Shown piece by piece: positions 1-4,700 of a stretch of DNA of 5,199 nt. The stretch lies in the NCBI GenBank assembly GCA_021828425.1, contig JAKARN010000132.1, positions 1 through 5,199 of the forward strand, written 5' to 3'. Origin of the DNA: Pseudomonadota bacterium (GTDB taxonomy: Bacteria; Pseudomonadota; Gammaproteobacteria; JAKAQQ01). The translations under genes were made by a program, and so were the position numbers. Each line of letters starts with the position of its first letter. The first letter of the stretch is position 1. The notes beneath the pieces are model-generated. The model worked only from the letters and a program-made list of their open reading frames with translations, was not told the DNA's origin and made no database searches.

Positions 1-2
1 GG

Positions 3-209
3 GGAAGGAGAGTTCTGGTTATTGCCTGGATCCTTATTCGAGCTACAGAAAGCATCACTTGGGCGGGGTTCGCTCTTTTGATTGGGGATGGACTCTGTAC
101 CTTGTATGTCTTGGTTACCACATCGCGTGCTCTACAGGCGCCGCTCAGTGCTACGCTGGCCTACGTCGTTAATCCGATCATGATGTTTCGTAATCAAAAA
201 AACTTTTGA
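3..209 (+). CDS. C-terminal fragment of a multi-pass membrane protein, possibly a polysaccharide flippase (Wzx-like)
   Basis: The frame is open from the left edge and ends at TGA 207-209, giving 68 residues; the 5' part lies outside the window. Two hydrophobic stretches can be read: one starts VLVIAWILI, and the second, after a short polar gap (RATES), covers roughly residues 20-40 (ITWAGFALLIG, then LCTLYVLVTT). A third, weaker one, LSATLAYVVNPIMM, is followed by a short basic tail (FRNQKNF). Hydrophobic helices separated by short polar loops and ending in a cytoplasmic-looking basic tail suit an integral membrane transporter. The link to lipid-linked oligosaccharide flippases is inferred from the glycosyltransferase 3.5 kb downstream; no signature motif is visible in so short a piece. 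A polymerase or another transporter is also possible. The stop lies 7 bases before the left end of the IS3-family element, so this end of the gene appears undamaged. Confidence 0.5.
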   Translation, partial: GRRVLVIAWILIRATESITWAGFALLIGDGLCTLYVLVTTSRALQAPLSATLAYVVNPIMMFRNQKNF

Positions 210-210
210 T
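192..210. repeat. Small AT-rich inverted repeat at the end of the membrane-protein gene
   Basis: ATCAAAA and TTTTGAT face each other across a four-base AAAC loop, overlapping the stop codon of the upstream gene and ending just before the IS3 left end. It has no GC-rich stem, so it would be a poor intrinsic terminator; it may be chance in AT-rich DNA. Confidence 0.3.
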
Positions 211-215
211 CAATA

Positions 216-242
216 TCCTCCGGTATAGAGTTTTCCTAGACA
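216..242 (+). repeat. IS3-family left terminal inverted repeat
   Basis: The best match to the right end is the block GTTTTCCTAGACA (230-242), which pairs with GTTTTCTGGACA of the right repeat with one inserted base. The outer eleven bases match only partly (CGGT is shared). Confidence 0.6.
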
Positions 243-267
243 CGGTTTTGGGCCAAAGTGAAGGTCC

Positions 268-273
268 GAGGAG
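268..273 (+). promoter_or_regulatory. Ribosome-binding site of IS3 orfA
   Basis: GAGGAG lies six bases before ATG 280 and supports that start over any downstream codon. Confidence 0.7.
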
Positions 274-279
274 TGTTCG

Positions 280-618
280 ATGCGAAGAAAGAACGACGTA
301 ACTGATGAAGAGCGAGGCCGATGGTCCTCGAGGAAAAAGATGGCTGTGGTGCTGCGTCTGATGCAGGGTGAAGACCTGGACACGCTCTCGCAAGAGCTGA
401 AGGTCAACGCTGCAGCGCTGTCGTCTTGGCGCGAGGTCTTCTTGGCCAGTGGTCTTGCCGGGCTGAAAAGCCGTGAGGTCGATTCGCGCAACGAGAAGAT
501 CACGCAGTTGCAGAAGGCTCTCGGTAAGACCGCCCTGAACCTGGAGATCTCCCGCGAGATCAACCGGGTGTACGAAAGGAAACACGGCCCTTTAGCCCCC
601 GGGAAGTCGAACCAGTGA
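280..618 (+). CDS. IS3-family transposase OrfA (helix-turn-helix subunit)
   Basis: This 112-residue protein is a normal length for IS3-family OrfA and appears intact. OrfA binds the terminal repeats and is the N-terminal part of the OrfAB fusion transposase. A basic N-terminus leads into a helix-turn-helix at about residues 20-55 (KKMAVVLRLMQGEDLDTLS, then the recognition-helix region ending SSWREVFL). A heptad-type leucine-rich stretch follows at about residues 72-95, probably the dimerising zipper. The start is ATG 280 behind a GAGGAG site. Its TGA (616-618) overlaps a GTG (615-617) in the orfB frame. A CCCTTTA heptamer at 588-594 lies in the phase needed for -1 slippage into orfB. Family assignment is firm; the group within IS3 is not resolved. 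Confidence 0.85.
   Translation: MRRKNDVTDEERGRWSSRKKMAVVLRLMQGEDLDTLSQELKVNAAALSSWREVFLASGLAGLKSREVDSRNEKITQLQKALGKTALNLEISREINRVYERKHGPLAPGKSNQ
588..594 (+). promoter_or_regulatory. Candidate -1 programmed frameshift heptamer (C CCT TTA)
   Basis: In the orfA frame the codons are CCT TTA, preceded by C, which gives the X XXY YYZ pattern with X=C, Y=T and Z=A. Slipping back one base puts the ribosome in the frame of orfB, which is open from here through 615 onward. IS3 elements normally make OrfAB by a -1 shift near the end of orfA. The usual bacterial slippery run is A-rich, so this C/T-rich version is plausible but unproven. A restart at the overlapping GTG 615 is the alternative. Confidence 0.4.
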
Positions 619-1525
619 GATGGGACCTGTCGACTTCCCAGAACCCGACTGTCCCGCTGAACCGCGTCTGTGCTCTTCCGGGCTTGGTCCGCTCGAGCGT
701 GTACTTCGCTCGAAAGGCGGATCCATCCCCCCTGGAGCCCCGAGGGGCCCCAGGGGGGGCATACCGACGGTGAGCTTGTCGAGCACATCCGCGGGGTGCT
801 CGCTGCCTCGATGTTTCTCGGGGAGGGGTACCGCAAGGTGTGGACGAAGCTTCGTTCCCGTGGGATCCGCACCAGCCGCGGCCGCATGCTTTGCCTGATG
901 TGCGAGCATGACCTGTGGGCTCCGCCGCGTAGCGGCGTCCCACGAGGACCGCGCTTGCACGAAGGCACCCTCATTCCGCCGGCGCCGGATATGCGCTGGG
1001 GGACGGATTTGACCGGCACCTAGACCACGCGCGAGGGCTCGACGAGCGTGCTGCTCACCGTCGATCATCACACTGCCGAGATCCTCGGCATCCATGCCGC
1101 CCGGCGTGCGATGCGCTGGGAAGCGCTCGAGCCGGTCCGTCAGGCCGTACGCCGCTGCTTCGGGTCCATCCACGAGAAGATCTCCGCCAGCCTCGAGCTT
1201 CGCCACGATCATGGCTCGCAGTACATCAGCGATGACTTCCAGAGCGAGATCAAATTTTTGGGCCTGCATTCCAGTCCTTCGTTCGTGCGGGCTCCCGAAG
1301 GGAACGGCTGCGTTGAGCGTGCAATCCGTACCCTCAAGGAGCAGCTGCTCTGGGTCCAAACCTTCTGGACGGTCGAGGAGCTGCGCCTGGCGCTCATCGA
1401 GTGGCTGGGCTGTACAACGAGCAGTGGCTGATCGAGCCCACGGCTTCAAATCATCCGCTCAGCGCCGGCGTGACTACTACGCCGAGAAAAACAGCTGGCT
1501 GCATGACAGAGTTCATTACCCATAA
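615..1525 (+). pseudogene. IS3-family transposase OrfB (DDE catalytic subunit), disrupted
   Basis: OrfB supplies the integrase-like catalytic domain. The reading frame must be stitched together. The frame from GTG 615 (with RVCALPGLVRSSVYFARK) ends at TGA 771-773. The next frame covers about 760-1410 and contains GEGYRKVW, the first acidic residue in LLTVDHHTAEILGIH, the second in LRHDHGSQYIS and the catalytic glutamate in EGNGCVERAIRTLKEQ. It is broken by TAG at 1021-1023, where relatives have tryptophan. After about 1401 the frame changes to LYNEQWLIE, and at about 1437 it changes again to HGFKSSAQRRRDYY, ending at TAA 1523-1525. All three DDE residues survive, so the decay is recent compared with the relics elsewhere in the window. 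In parts it reads as two open segments (670-1023 and 1048-1431), which are not separate genes. Confidence 0.85.
727..758. repeat. Very strong GC hairpin inside orfB
   Basis: CCCCCCTGGAGCCCC (727-741) faces GGGGCCCCAGGGGGG (744-758) across a two-base GA gap, with a single A-C mismatch at 736/749. The right arm contains a G7 run (753-759), which is where the orfB reading frame breaks. Confidence 0.8.
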
Positions 1526-1530
1526 ACCCC

Positions 1531-1556
1531 TGTCCAGAAAACCCTTGACCGCTACA
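1531..1556 (-). repeat. IS3-family right terminal inverted repeat
   Basis: TGTCCAGAAAACCCTTGACC followed by GCTACA is the inverted counterpart of the left end and closes with CA, the usual IS3 terminus. It begins six bases after the orfB stop. Confidence 0.65.
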
Positions 1557-1648
1557 CGAATCCGGACTCGGCAAAGCTCGCTTACTGGGAACGCATCGAT
1601 AAAGACTTCGTCGGTTATTATTCGATGAACGTTGGACGGGTAAATTAA
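1557..1648 (+). pseudogene. Orphan C-terminal fragment of an unidentified host gene
   Basis: Immediately right of the IS3 end, one frame reads NPDSAKLAYWERIDKDFVG, then YYSMNVGRVN, and stops at TAA 1646-1648. The frame also runs back through the IS end to about 1526, but that part is element sequence. The composition (aromatic, charged, few low-complexity codons) looks like genuine protein rather than a shadow frame. No start codon or N-terminal part exists: the DNA left of the IS3 element is the end of a different gene. The likely history is that the IS3 insertion, or a deletion starting from its end, removed the 5' part. I do not recognise the family. Given its neighbours it may have been a polysaccharide-modifying or glycosyl-transferring enzyme, but that is only context. 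Confidence 0.45.
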
Positions 1649-1759
1649 TCAGAGGTTCCCAAACTCTTTTAGATGCCTCTACTTGTTTTATGCGTGTTTA
1701 GCACAGAGTATACAGGTGAAAGTCATTGTATCTACTCATGGGGCGTTACGCCCCACCTC
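1649..1759. other. AT-rich non-coding junction between host remnant and IS481-like relic
   Basis: No supported gene is visible. The stretch is AT-richer than the DNA on either side and probably holds leftover host intergenic DNA and the unrecognised left end of the next element. Its one distinct feature is the palindrome at 1739-1755. Confidence 0.4.
1739..1755. repeat. 17-bp perfect palindrome
   Basis: TGGGGCGTTACGCCCCA is an eight-base inverted repeat around a single central T. It lies just left of the first recognisable codons of the IS481-like transposase and could be an operator, an element end or a mobile palindrome. Confidence 0.5.
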
Positions 1760-2231
1760 AGCAAGGAAAGGCTCCACGTCCTCTTGAAGCCCTGGTGCTG
1801 GTGCGAGCAGGCGGGGCTGTCTCTGCCCTCGGTCTCGACCCTTGGCCGCGTCATCGCCCATGCCGCCGACAAGATGCGGCATGCCCCGAAGTGCCCCAGC
1901 TCCTCACCCGCACACGCAAGACGCGCAAACCCCAAGACTTCAAGGCTCCGTCCCTGGCCCGGTGGGCCACCGACACCGTCGAACGGGTCGGAGACGGTAT
2001 GCACCGCTACCTGCTGACCTTCCTCGATCTCGTCTCCTGCTTGGGCTTTGCGGTGGCTTTGCCCGCCCAAACGAGCCGCTACATCGCCTGCGCTCCACCC
2101 ATTATTGGACTGTGACCCCAAATCCCCCAAAATGAACGCCCACATCGAACGCTTCAACTGCACTGTCCAGGAACCGTTCGTGGATTTCCACCCTGAGCCT
2201 CTTCAACCACAAACTCGCCGACTGGCTCATC
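1760..2231 (+). pseudogene. IS481-like (rve/DDE) transposase relic with internal deletion and frameshifts
   Basis: Three frames have to be joined. At about 1760-1891 the N-terminal DNA-binding region reads GLSLPSVSTLGRVIAHAADK. From about 1891 the frame changes to TRTRKTRKPQDFKAP and WATDTVERVGDGMHRYLLTF, then LDLVSCLGFAVALP; the aspartate of TDTVE is the likely first catalytic residue. This stops being recognisable at about 2089. From 2097 the sequence encodes THYWT, then (new frame) PKSPKMNAHIERFN, which holds the catalytic glutamate, and finally LFNHKLADWLI in a further frame at 2199-2231. The segment that should carry the second aspartate (the DNGSEF motif) is missing between about 2089 and 2097. 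The copy is dead. The assignment rests on recall of the family pattern of closely spaced motifs; the exact IS group is uncertain. Confidence 0.7.
2097..2136 (+). repeat. Segment shared with the right edge of the window
   Basis: ACCCATTATTGGACT and the CCCC AAAATGAAC that follows correspond to ACCCACTACTGGACC and CCCCAAGATGAAT at 5161-5199. Both encode the THYWT...PKSPKMN motif. Differences are largely at third codon positions, plus one indel here. Confidence 0.65.
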
Positions 2232-2238
2232 ACCGGTC

Positions 2239-2243
2239 GGAGG
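2239..2243 (+). promoter_or_regulatory. Ribosome-binding site of the truncated IS630-type ORF
   Basis: GGAGG lies six bases before ATG 2250, so the start of this small ORF looks like a genuine translation start inherited from an intact transposase gene. Confidence 0.55.
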
Positions 2244-2249
2244 TGTCCC

Positions 2250-2375
2250 ATGAGACCGACCGGAACTCCCGAAGAGCTTGAACGTCGACGCCTTCGTGCG
2301 CTCGCGCTACTCTCGCAAGGAATGCTGCTTGGGGAAGTCGCGATGAAAAACCCACAACTTCCGTGTGAGGCTTAG
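2250..2375 (+). pseudogene. N-terminal fragment of an IS630-type transposase
   Basis: The 41-residue ORF begins MRPTGTPEELERRRLRALAL and continues LLSQGMLLGEVA. This is the typical opening of IS630-family transposases: a proline-rich start, an arginine-rich first helix and then the helix of the helix-turn-helix domain ending in EVA. After residue 31 the similarity stops and an unrelated tail (MKNPQLPCEA) runs to TAG 2373-2375, so the rest of the gene is lost. Its start differs from that of the complete IS630 transposase at 2621 (MANHARALALTPSDREELER), so it comes from a different IS630 subgroup and is not a truncated duplicate of that element. Upstream it is in frame with the end of the IS481-like relic (from 2199), giving an accidental continuous frame. 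Confidence 0.55.
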
Positions 2376-2557
2376 GATGAAAATAACCCGGTTGCGCTTC
2401 TGTTCTCCCGGTTATGTGAACAGCCCGCGCGAAAGTTCGCGCAGTGCCCGGGTTTTAGGGATCCTCATGTGTCGCTAAACCGGAAGTATCGGATGGTTTT
2501 TGTTCAGTGAGCCTCCTCGCAGATGGATGTTCTGTTCTATTCGGATTTGTGCGCAAC
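2376..2557. other. Non-coding stretch with nested inverted repeats
   Basis: No convincing protein is encoded: the short frames ending at 2508-2510 and 2558-2560 have no family resemblance or start signal. Three inverted repeats nest within 2385-2454. The remainder (2455-2557) is AT-richer and leads to the TA target of the IS630 element. Confidence 0.5.
2385..2454. repeat. Three-way folded structure: two hairpins enclosed by an outer stem
   Basis: The outer stem is AACCCGG (2385-2391) with CCGGGTT (2448-2454). Inside it are CTGTTC (2400-2405) with GAACAG (2418-2423), and GCGCGAA (2427-2433) with TTCGCGC (2436-2442). All three pairings are perfect. A run of T (2453-2456) follows the outer stem, so a terminator is possible. 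It could also be the folded end of a lost mobile element or part of a structured RNA. Confidence 0.5.
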
Positions 2558-2559
2558 TA

Positions 2560-2586
2560 GTGTTACGTAACATAAGTCATGTTAAT
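2560..2586 (+). repeat. IS630-family left terminal inverted repeat
   Basis: It begins GTGTT directly after the target TA and ends ATGTTAAT, matching the right end. It contains a perfect 10-bp palindrome, GTTACGTAAC (2562-2571), absent from the right end. Confidence 0.75.
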
Positions 2587-2607
2587 ATTATGCCCCTGTA
2601 CCCTCTT

Positions 2608-2615
2608 GGGAGGGG
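2608..2615 (+). promoter_or_regulatory. Ribosome-binding site deciding the IS630 transposase start
   Basis: GGGAGGGG lies five bases before ATG 2621. An in-frame ATG at 2579 would lie inside the terminal repeat and has no such site, so 2621 is the better start. Confidence 0.65.
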
Positions 2616-2620
2616 CGTTC

Positions 2621-3679
2621 ATGGCCAATCACGCGCGAGCTCTTGCCTTGACGCCGTCGGACCGCGAGGAGCTGGAGCGGCTGCAGCGCTCGCCTTCTTC
2701 GCCGGCTGGACTGTGTCGTCGTGCCCGAGCGATTCTGCTGATGGCGGATAAGGTTACGGGGACTGAAGTGGCTCGGCTGACGGACTACACGCCGGTACAA
2801 ATCAGCCGCATCCGCCGGCGCTTTGCCGAGGACGGCGTGGCCGGTCTGGCCGATCGGGCCCGTTCGGGCCGTCCACCGCGACTCGGCGAGGCCAAGGGGG
2901 CACAGATCGTGGCCCTCACGCTCCAGGCGCCGCCACAGGGACTGACGCACTGGAGTACCCGAGACATGGCCCAACGGGTGGGCGTCTCGCACGCCACCGT
3001 GCATCGGCTCTGGCAGGCCCATGCGCTTCAACCGCATCGGCTCGAGAGCTTCACGTTCACCCACGATCCGCGGGCAGAGAGCAAGATCCGCGATGTCGTG
3101 GGAGTGTATCTGCACCCACCCACCCACGCCGTGGTGCTCAGCCTCGATGAGAAGACCCAGATCCAAGCCCTTGAACGCACCCAGCCGGAGCTGCCGCTGC
3201 GGCCCAACCGGCCCGCGCGCCAGACGCACGACTATCGCCGTCATGGACTGGCCAGCTTGTACGCCGCACTGGAAGTGGCCACCGGCAGGGTGCTCGGGGA
3301 GTGTTCCGCACGGCACACCGGGGCTGACTTCGTGCGGTTCCTCGATCAGGTGTATCGTCGTTACCGGCGACGCGAACTGCATGTGATCCTGGACAACTCC
3401 TCCACCCACTCCACTCCACAGGTGCACCAGTGGCTCGAGGCACATCCCAACGTGCAGTTCCACTTCACTCCCACGGGCACCTCCTGGCTCAACCTGATCG
3501 AGGCTTGGTTTGGCATCCTCACGCGCAAATCGGTCCGGCGTGCCAACTTCGTCTCCGTCCCTGCCCCGGGTCAAACACATCGGCCACTACATCGAGCACT
3601 GAATGAACATCCCACACCCTTTGTCTGGACCAAATCCCCGGCCCAAATCATCCGTAAAACGCTCCACCGGGGCCATTAA
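2621..3679 (+). CDS. IS630-family transposase (DDE, Tc1/mariner superfamily)
   Basis: The 352-residue protein cuts and joins the element ends at TA sites. Residues about 30-135 hold paired helix-turn-helix domains (EVARLTDYTPVQISRIRRRF, then WSTRDMAQRVGVSHATVHRL) with the linker GLADRARSGRPPRL between them. The catalytic triad reads D176 in VVLSLDEKTQ, D258 in HVILDNSSTH and E294 in SWLNLIEAWFGIL, spaced as in this superfamily. The length is normal. Residues about 316-327 (PGQTHRPLHRAL) look foreign: the neighbouring frame over 3570-3599 encodes VKHIGHYIEH, the family-like sequence, which points to a +1 and a -1 indel that cancel. The change lies after the catalytic glutamate, so activity is uncertain. 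The TAA stop falls inside the right terminal repeat. Being co-oriented, the gene may carry transcription into the glycosyltransferase behind it. Confidence 0.9.
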   Translation: MANHARALALTPSDREELERLQRSPSSPAGLCRRARAILLMADKVTGTEVARLTDYTPVQISRIRRRFAEDGVAGLADRARSGRPPRLGEAKGAQIVALTLQAPPQGLTHWSTRDMAQRVGVSHATVHRLWQAHALQPHRLESFTFTHDPRAESKIRDVVGVYLHPPTHAVVLSLDEKTQIQALERTQPELPLRPNRPARQTHDYRRHGLASLYAALEVATGRVLGECSARHTGADFVRFLDQVYRRYRRRELHVILDNSSTHSTPQVHQWLEAHPNVQFHFTPTGTSWLNLIEAWFGILTRKSVRRANFVSVPAPGQTHRPLHRALNEHPTPFVWTKSPAQIIRKTLHRGH

Positions 3680-3701
3680 CATCATTTCAGTGACAGAACA
3701 C
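3675..3701 (-). repeat. IS630-family right terminal inverted repeat
   Basis: ATTAACATCATTTCAGTGAC followed by AGAACAC is the inverted partner of the left end. It overlaps the transposase stop codon and is followed by the second TA. Confidence 0.75.
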
Positions 3702-3702
3702 T

Positions 3703-3706
3703 AGGA
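3703..3706 (+). promoter_or_regulatory. Possible ribosome-binding site for the glycosyltransferase
   Basis: AGGA lies five bases before ATG 3712 and would favour that codon over ATG 3706, shortening the protein by two residues. The site consists of the A of the duplicated TA plus host bases, so it would also have existed before the IS630 insertion. Confidence 0.4.
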
Positions 3707-4569
3707 TGGCCATGATCGGGAAGCCCAAAGCGGCTTCCGCAGACTCGACGGGTCGGAAGGTCGATCTCAGTTTTCTATTTATCTCCTATGCTCGCACAGA
3801 CCTGTTGCAGATCGCGATCGAGTCCTTGCGTGGCCAGCTAAATCATGAAACCCTGCCCGGTTTGAGTTACGAGTTTGTGGTCAGTGATGATGGCAGCCCT
3901 GAGCCGTGGGCTTCCGTGCTCCATTCCCTGCGTGTCGATCGCTTGGTTGTCTTGCCGAGAAACCAGGGGATGGGGAGTAATGTAAACCAAGGAATTAGGG
4001 CGTGTCGGGGAAACTATGTCGTTCAGATCCAGGACGATTGGAGGTTCGTGGCCACTCCTGAGGTTTTTGAAAAAGCAATACAGGTCTTGGAATTGGATGG
4101 GGAAGTTGGTCTGATACTGTACGTGGAACCAAACAAGACGCTTCCTTTCCATGTACGCAAGCTCGAGGATGGAACCGAGTACTGGGTATTTGAAAACGAC
4201 CATTTTCGGGGATTCAAGGCATGTTCTGCTAGGCCGTACTCGGACAGGCCTCATCTCAAGCGCATGGATTTCTGCGTTGAGATCGGTTCTTACAGGGAAC
4301 GGTGTCCCATGCATTGGGTCGAGCTGGAGTTTCAAAAGAGGGTGGCGAATCAATCACGCTGGAAAGTGGCTTGGCTTCCATCCGTCTGCAGCCCTACTAT
4401 CTTTGAACACTTGGGTGAGGGGAGATCCTTCAATCCGGTTCAAAGGCGTGCGATCCTGATGGGCAGGCTGGAGAGCATCCCTCTCCTAGGGCAGGGGTTT
4501 CGGCGGGTACGGCCAATGCTAAGAGTATGGAGGAACCTTGCGTGTCCTTGGAAGAAAATTCACAAGTGA
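3706..4569 (+). CDS. Family 2 glycosyltransferase (GT-A fold)
   Basis: This is the only intact host gene in the window: 287 residues from ATG 3706, or 285 from ATG 3712. It should transfer a sugar from a nucleotide-sugar donor onto a growing lipid-linked glycan at the inner face of the membrane. The GT-A nucleotide-binding fold is seen in LSFLFISYARTDLLQIAIES (21-40), then YEFVVSDDGSPEP (55-67) with the donor-binding aspartates, then RNQGMGSNVNQGIRACRGNY (85-104) and VVQIQDDW (105-112). The last carries the acidic DXD-like metal site at D110/D111. The C-terminal part contains RMDFCVEIG and IFEHLGEGRSFNP (232-244), with a basic tail (PWKKIHK). No transmembrane helix or signal peptide is evident, so membrane contact is probably peripheral. 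Donor and acceptor cannot be told from the sequence. It looks less GC-rich than the flanking transposases. The IS630 element ends directly before it and has cut it off from any upstream operon promoter. Confidence 0.85.
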   Translation: MAMIGKPKAASADSTGRKVDLSFLFISYARTDLLQIAIESLRGQLNHETLPGLSYEFVVSDDGSPEPWASVLHSLRVDRLVVLPRNQGMGSNVNQGIRACRGNYVVQIQDDWRFVATPEVFEKAIQVLELDGEVGLILYVEPNKTLPFHVRKLEDGTEYWVFENDHFRGFKACSARPYSDRPHLKRMDFCVEIGSYRERCPMHWVELEFQKRVANQSRWKVAWLPSVCSPTIFEHLGEGRSFNPVQRRAILMGRLESIPLLGQGFRRVRPMLRVWRNLACPWKKIHK

Positions 4570-4686
4570 CCAGTATAATGGTGAAAAGACATGATCTGGG
4601 GAATGGTCGTGTCGCAAATGTGGTGGAAACAAAAGTGAGTAGTCTCCGAGTTTGAAATCCAAACCAATCACGGCGTGACAAACGCC
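4570..4686. other. Intergenic region between glycosyltransferase and IS256 relic
   Basis: No gene or clear terminator is seen. A perfect TATAAT occurs at 4574-4579, but the nearest -35-like hexamer (TTGGAA, 4548-4553) is 20 bases away, so a promoter is doubtful. CGGCG (4671-4675) and CGCCG (4683-4687) form a small hairpin that touches the ribosome-binding site of the IS256 relic. The left end of that element should lie in this stretch, but I could not place it. Confidence 0.4.
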
Positions 4687-4693
4687 GAGGAGG
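4687..4693 (+). promoter_or_regulatory. Ribosome-binding site of the IS256-family relic
   Basis: GAGGAGG lies seven bases before ATG 4701 and marks the original transposase start. Confidence 0.6.
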
Positions 4694-4700
4694 CTACGCC

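Larger units (their letters stand above)
216..1556 (+). mobile_element. IS3-family insertion sequence, decayed (about 1.34 kb)
   Basis: The element holds the two-gene IS3 layout: a helix-turn-helix orfA followed, in the -1 frame, by an rve/DDE orfB. Imperfect terminal inverted repeats bound it. The right end, read inward on the - strand, starts TGTAGCGGTCAAGGGTTTTC and continues TGGACA; the left end reads TCCTCCGG, then TATAGAGTTTTC, then CTAGACA, with one extra C. The left end lacks the expected TG terminus. No matching short direct repeat is seen outside the ends (CAATA on the left, CGAAT on the right), which suggests age or a deletion next to the element. The length is normal for the family, but orfB carries at least four disabling changes, so the copy should not move unaided. 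Confidence 0.8.
2560..3701 (+). mobile_element. Complete IS630-family insertion sequence (1142 bp)
   Basis: A single transposase gene fills the element. The ends are related inverted repeats: left GTGTTACGTAACATAAGTCA then TGTTAAT, right (inward on the - strand) GTGTTCTGTCACTGAAATGA then TGTTAAT. They share roughly three quarters of their bases, including the outermost GTGTT and the innermost ATGTTAAT. TA dinucleotides flank it at 2558-2559 and 3702-3703, as expected for the TA target duplication of this family. It is the least damaged element here and probably one of the latest arrivals. Confidence 0.85.

Noticed and set aside
592..1449. Long open frame on the - strand (285 residues) opposite IS3 orfB
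   Set aside because: It lies entirely antisense to a recognised transposase in GC-rich DNA, where stop-poor shadow frames are common, and its product shows no family motif.
1683..1714. Promoter-like TTGTTT and TATACA in the AT-rich junction
   Set aside because: Spacing is 20 bases and both boxes are imperfect; AT-rich DNA gives such matches by chance.
2422..2454. Group II intron domain V-like hairpin (AGCCCG ... CGGGTT, about 33 bases)
   Set aside because: The size and AGC start are suggestive, but the 3' strand has an oversized bulge, the tetraloop is wrong and no intron protein or domain VI is visible nearby.
2459..2560. Short frames ending at 2510 and 2560 as the C-terminus of a host gene before the IS630 target
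   Set aside because: The frames are under 35 residues, have no family resemblance, and differ in which stop they use, so neither can be preferred.
2588..3580. Long open frame on the - strand (330 residues) opposite the IS630 transposase
   Set aside because: It is a shadow of a gene with clear DDE residues on the + strand; no start signal or motif supports it.
3838..4353. Open frame on the - strand opposite the glycosyltransferase
   Set aside because: It is antisense to a gene with clear GT-A motifs and shows no recognisable product.
4548..4579. Promoter with TATAAT and an upstream TTGGAA
   Set aside because: The 20-base spacing is outside the normal range and the -35 match is weak; no intact gene lies directly downstream.
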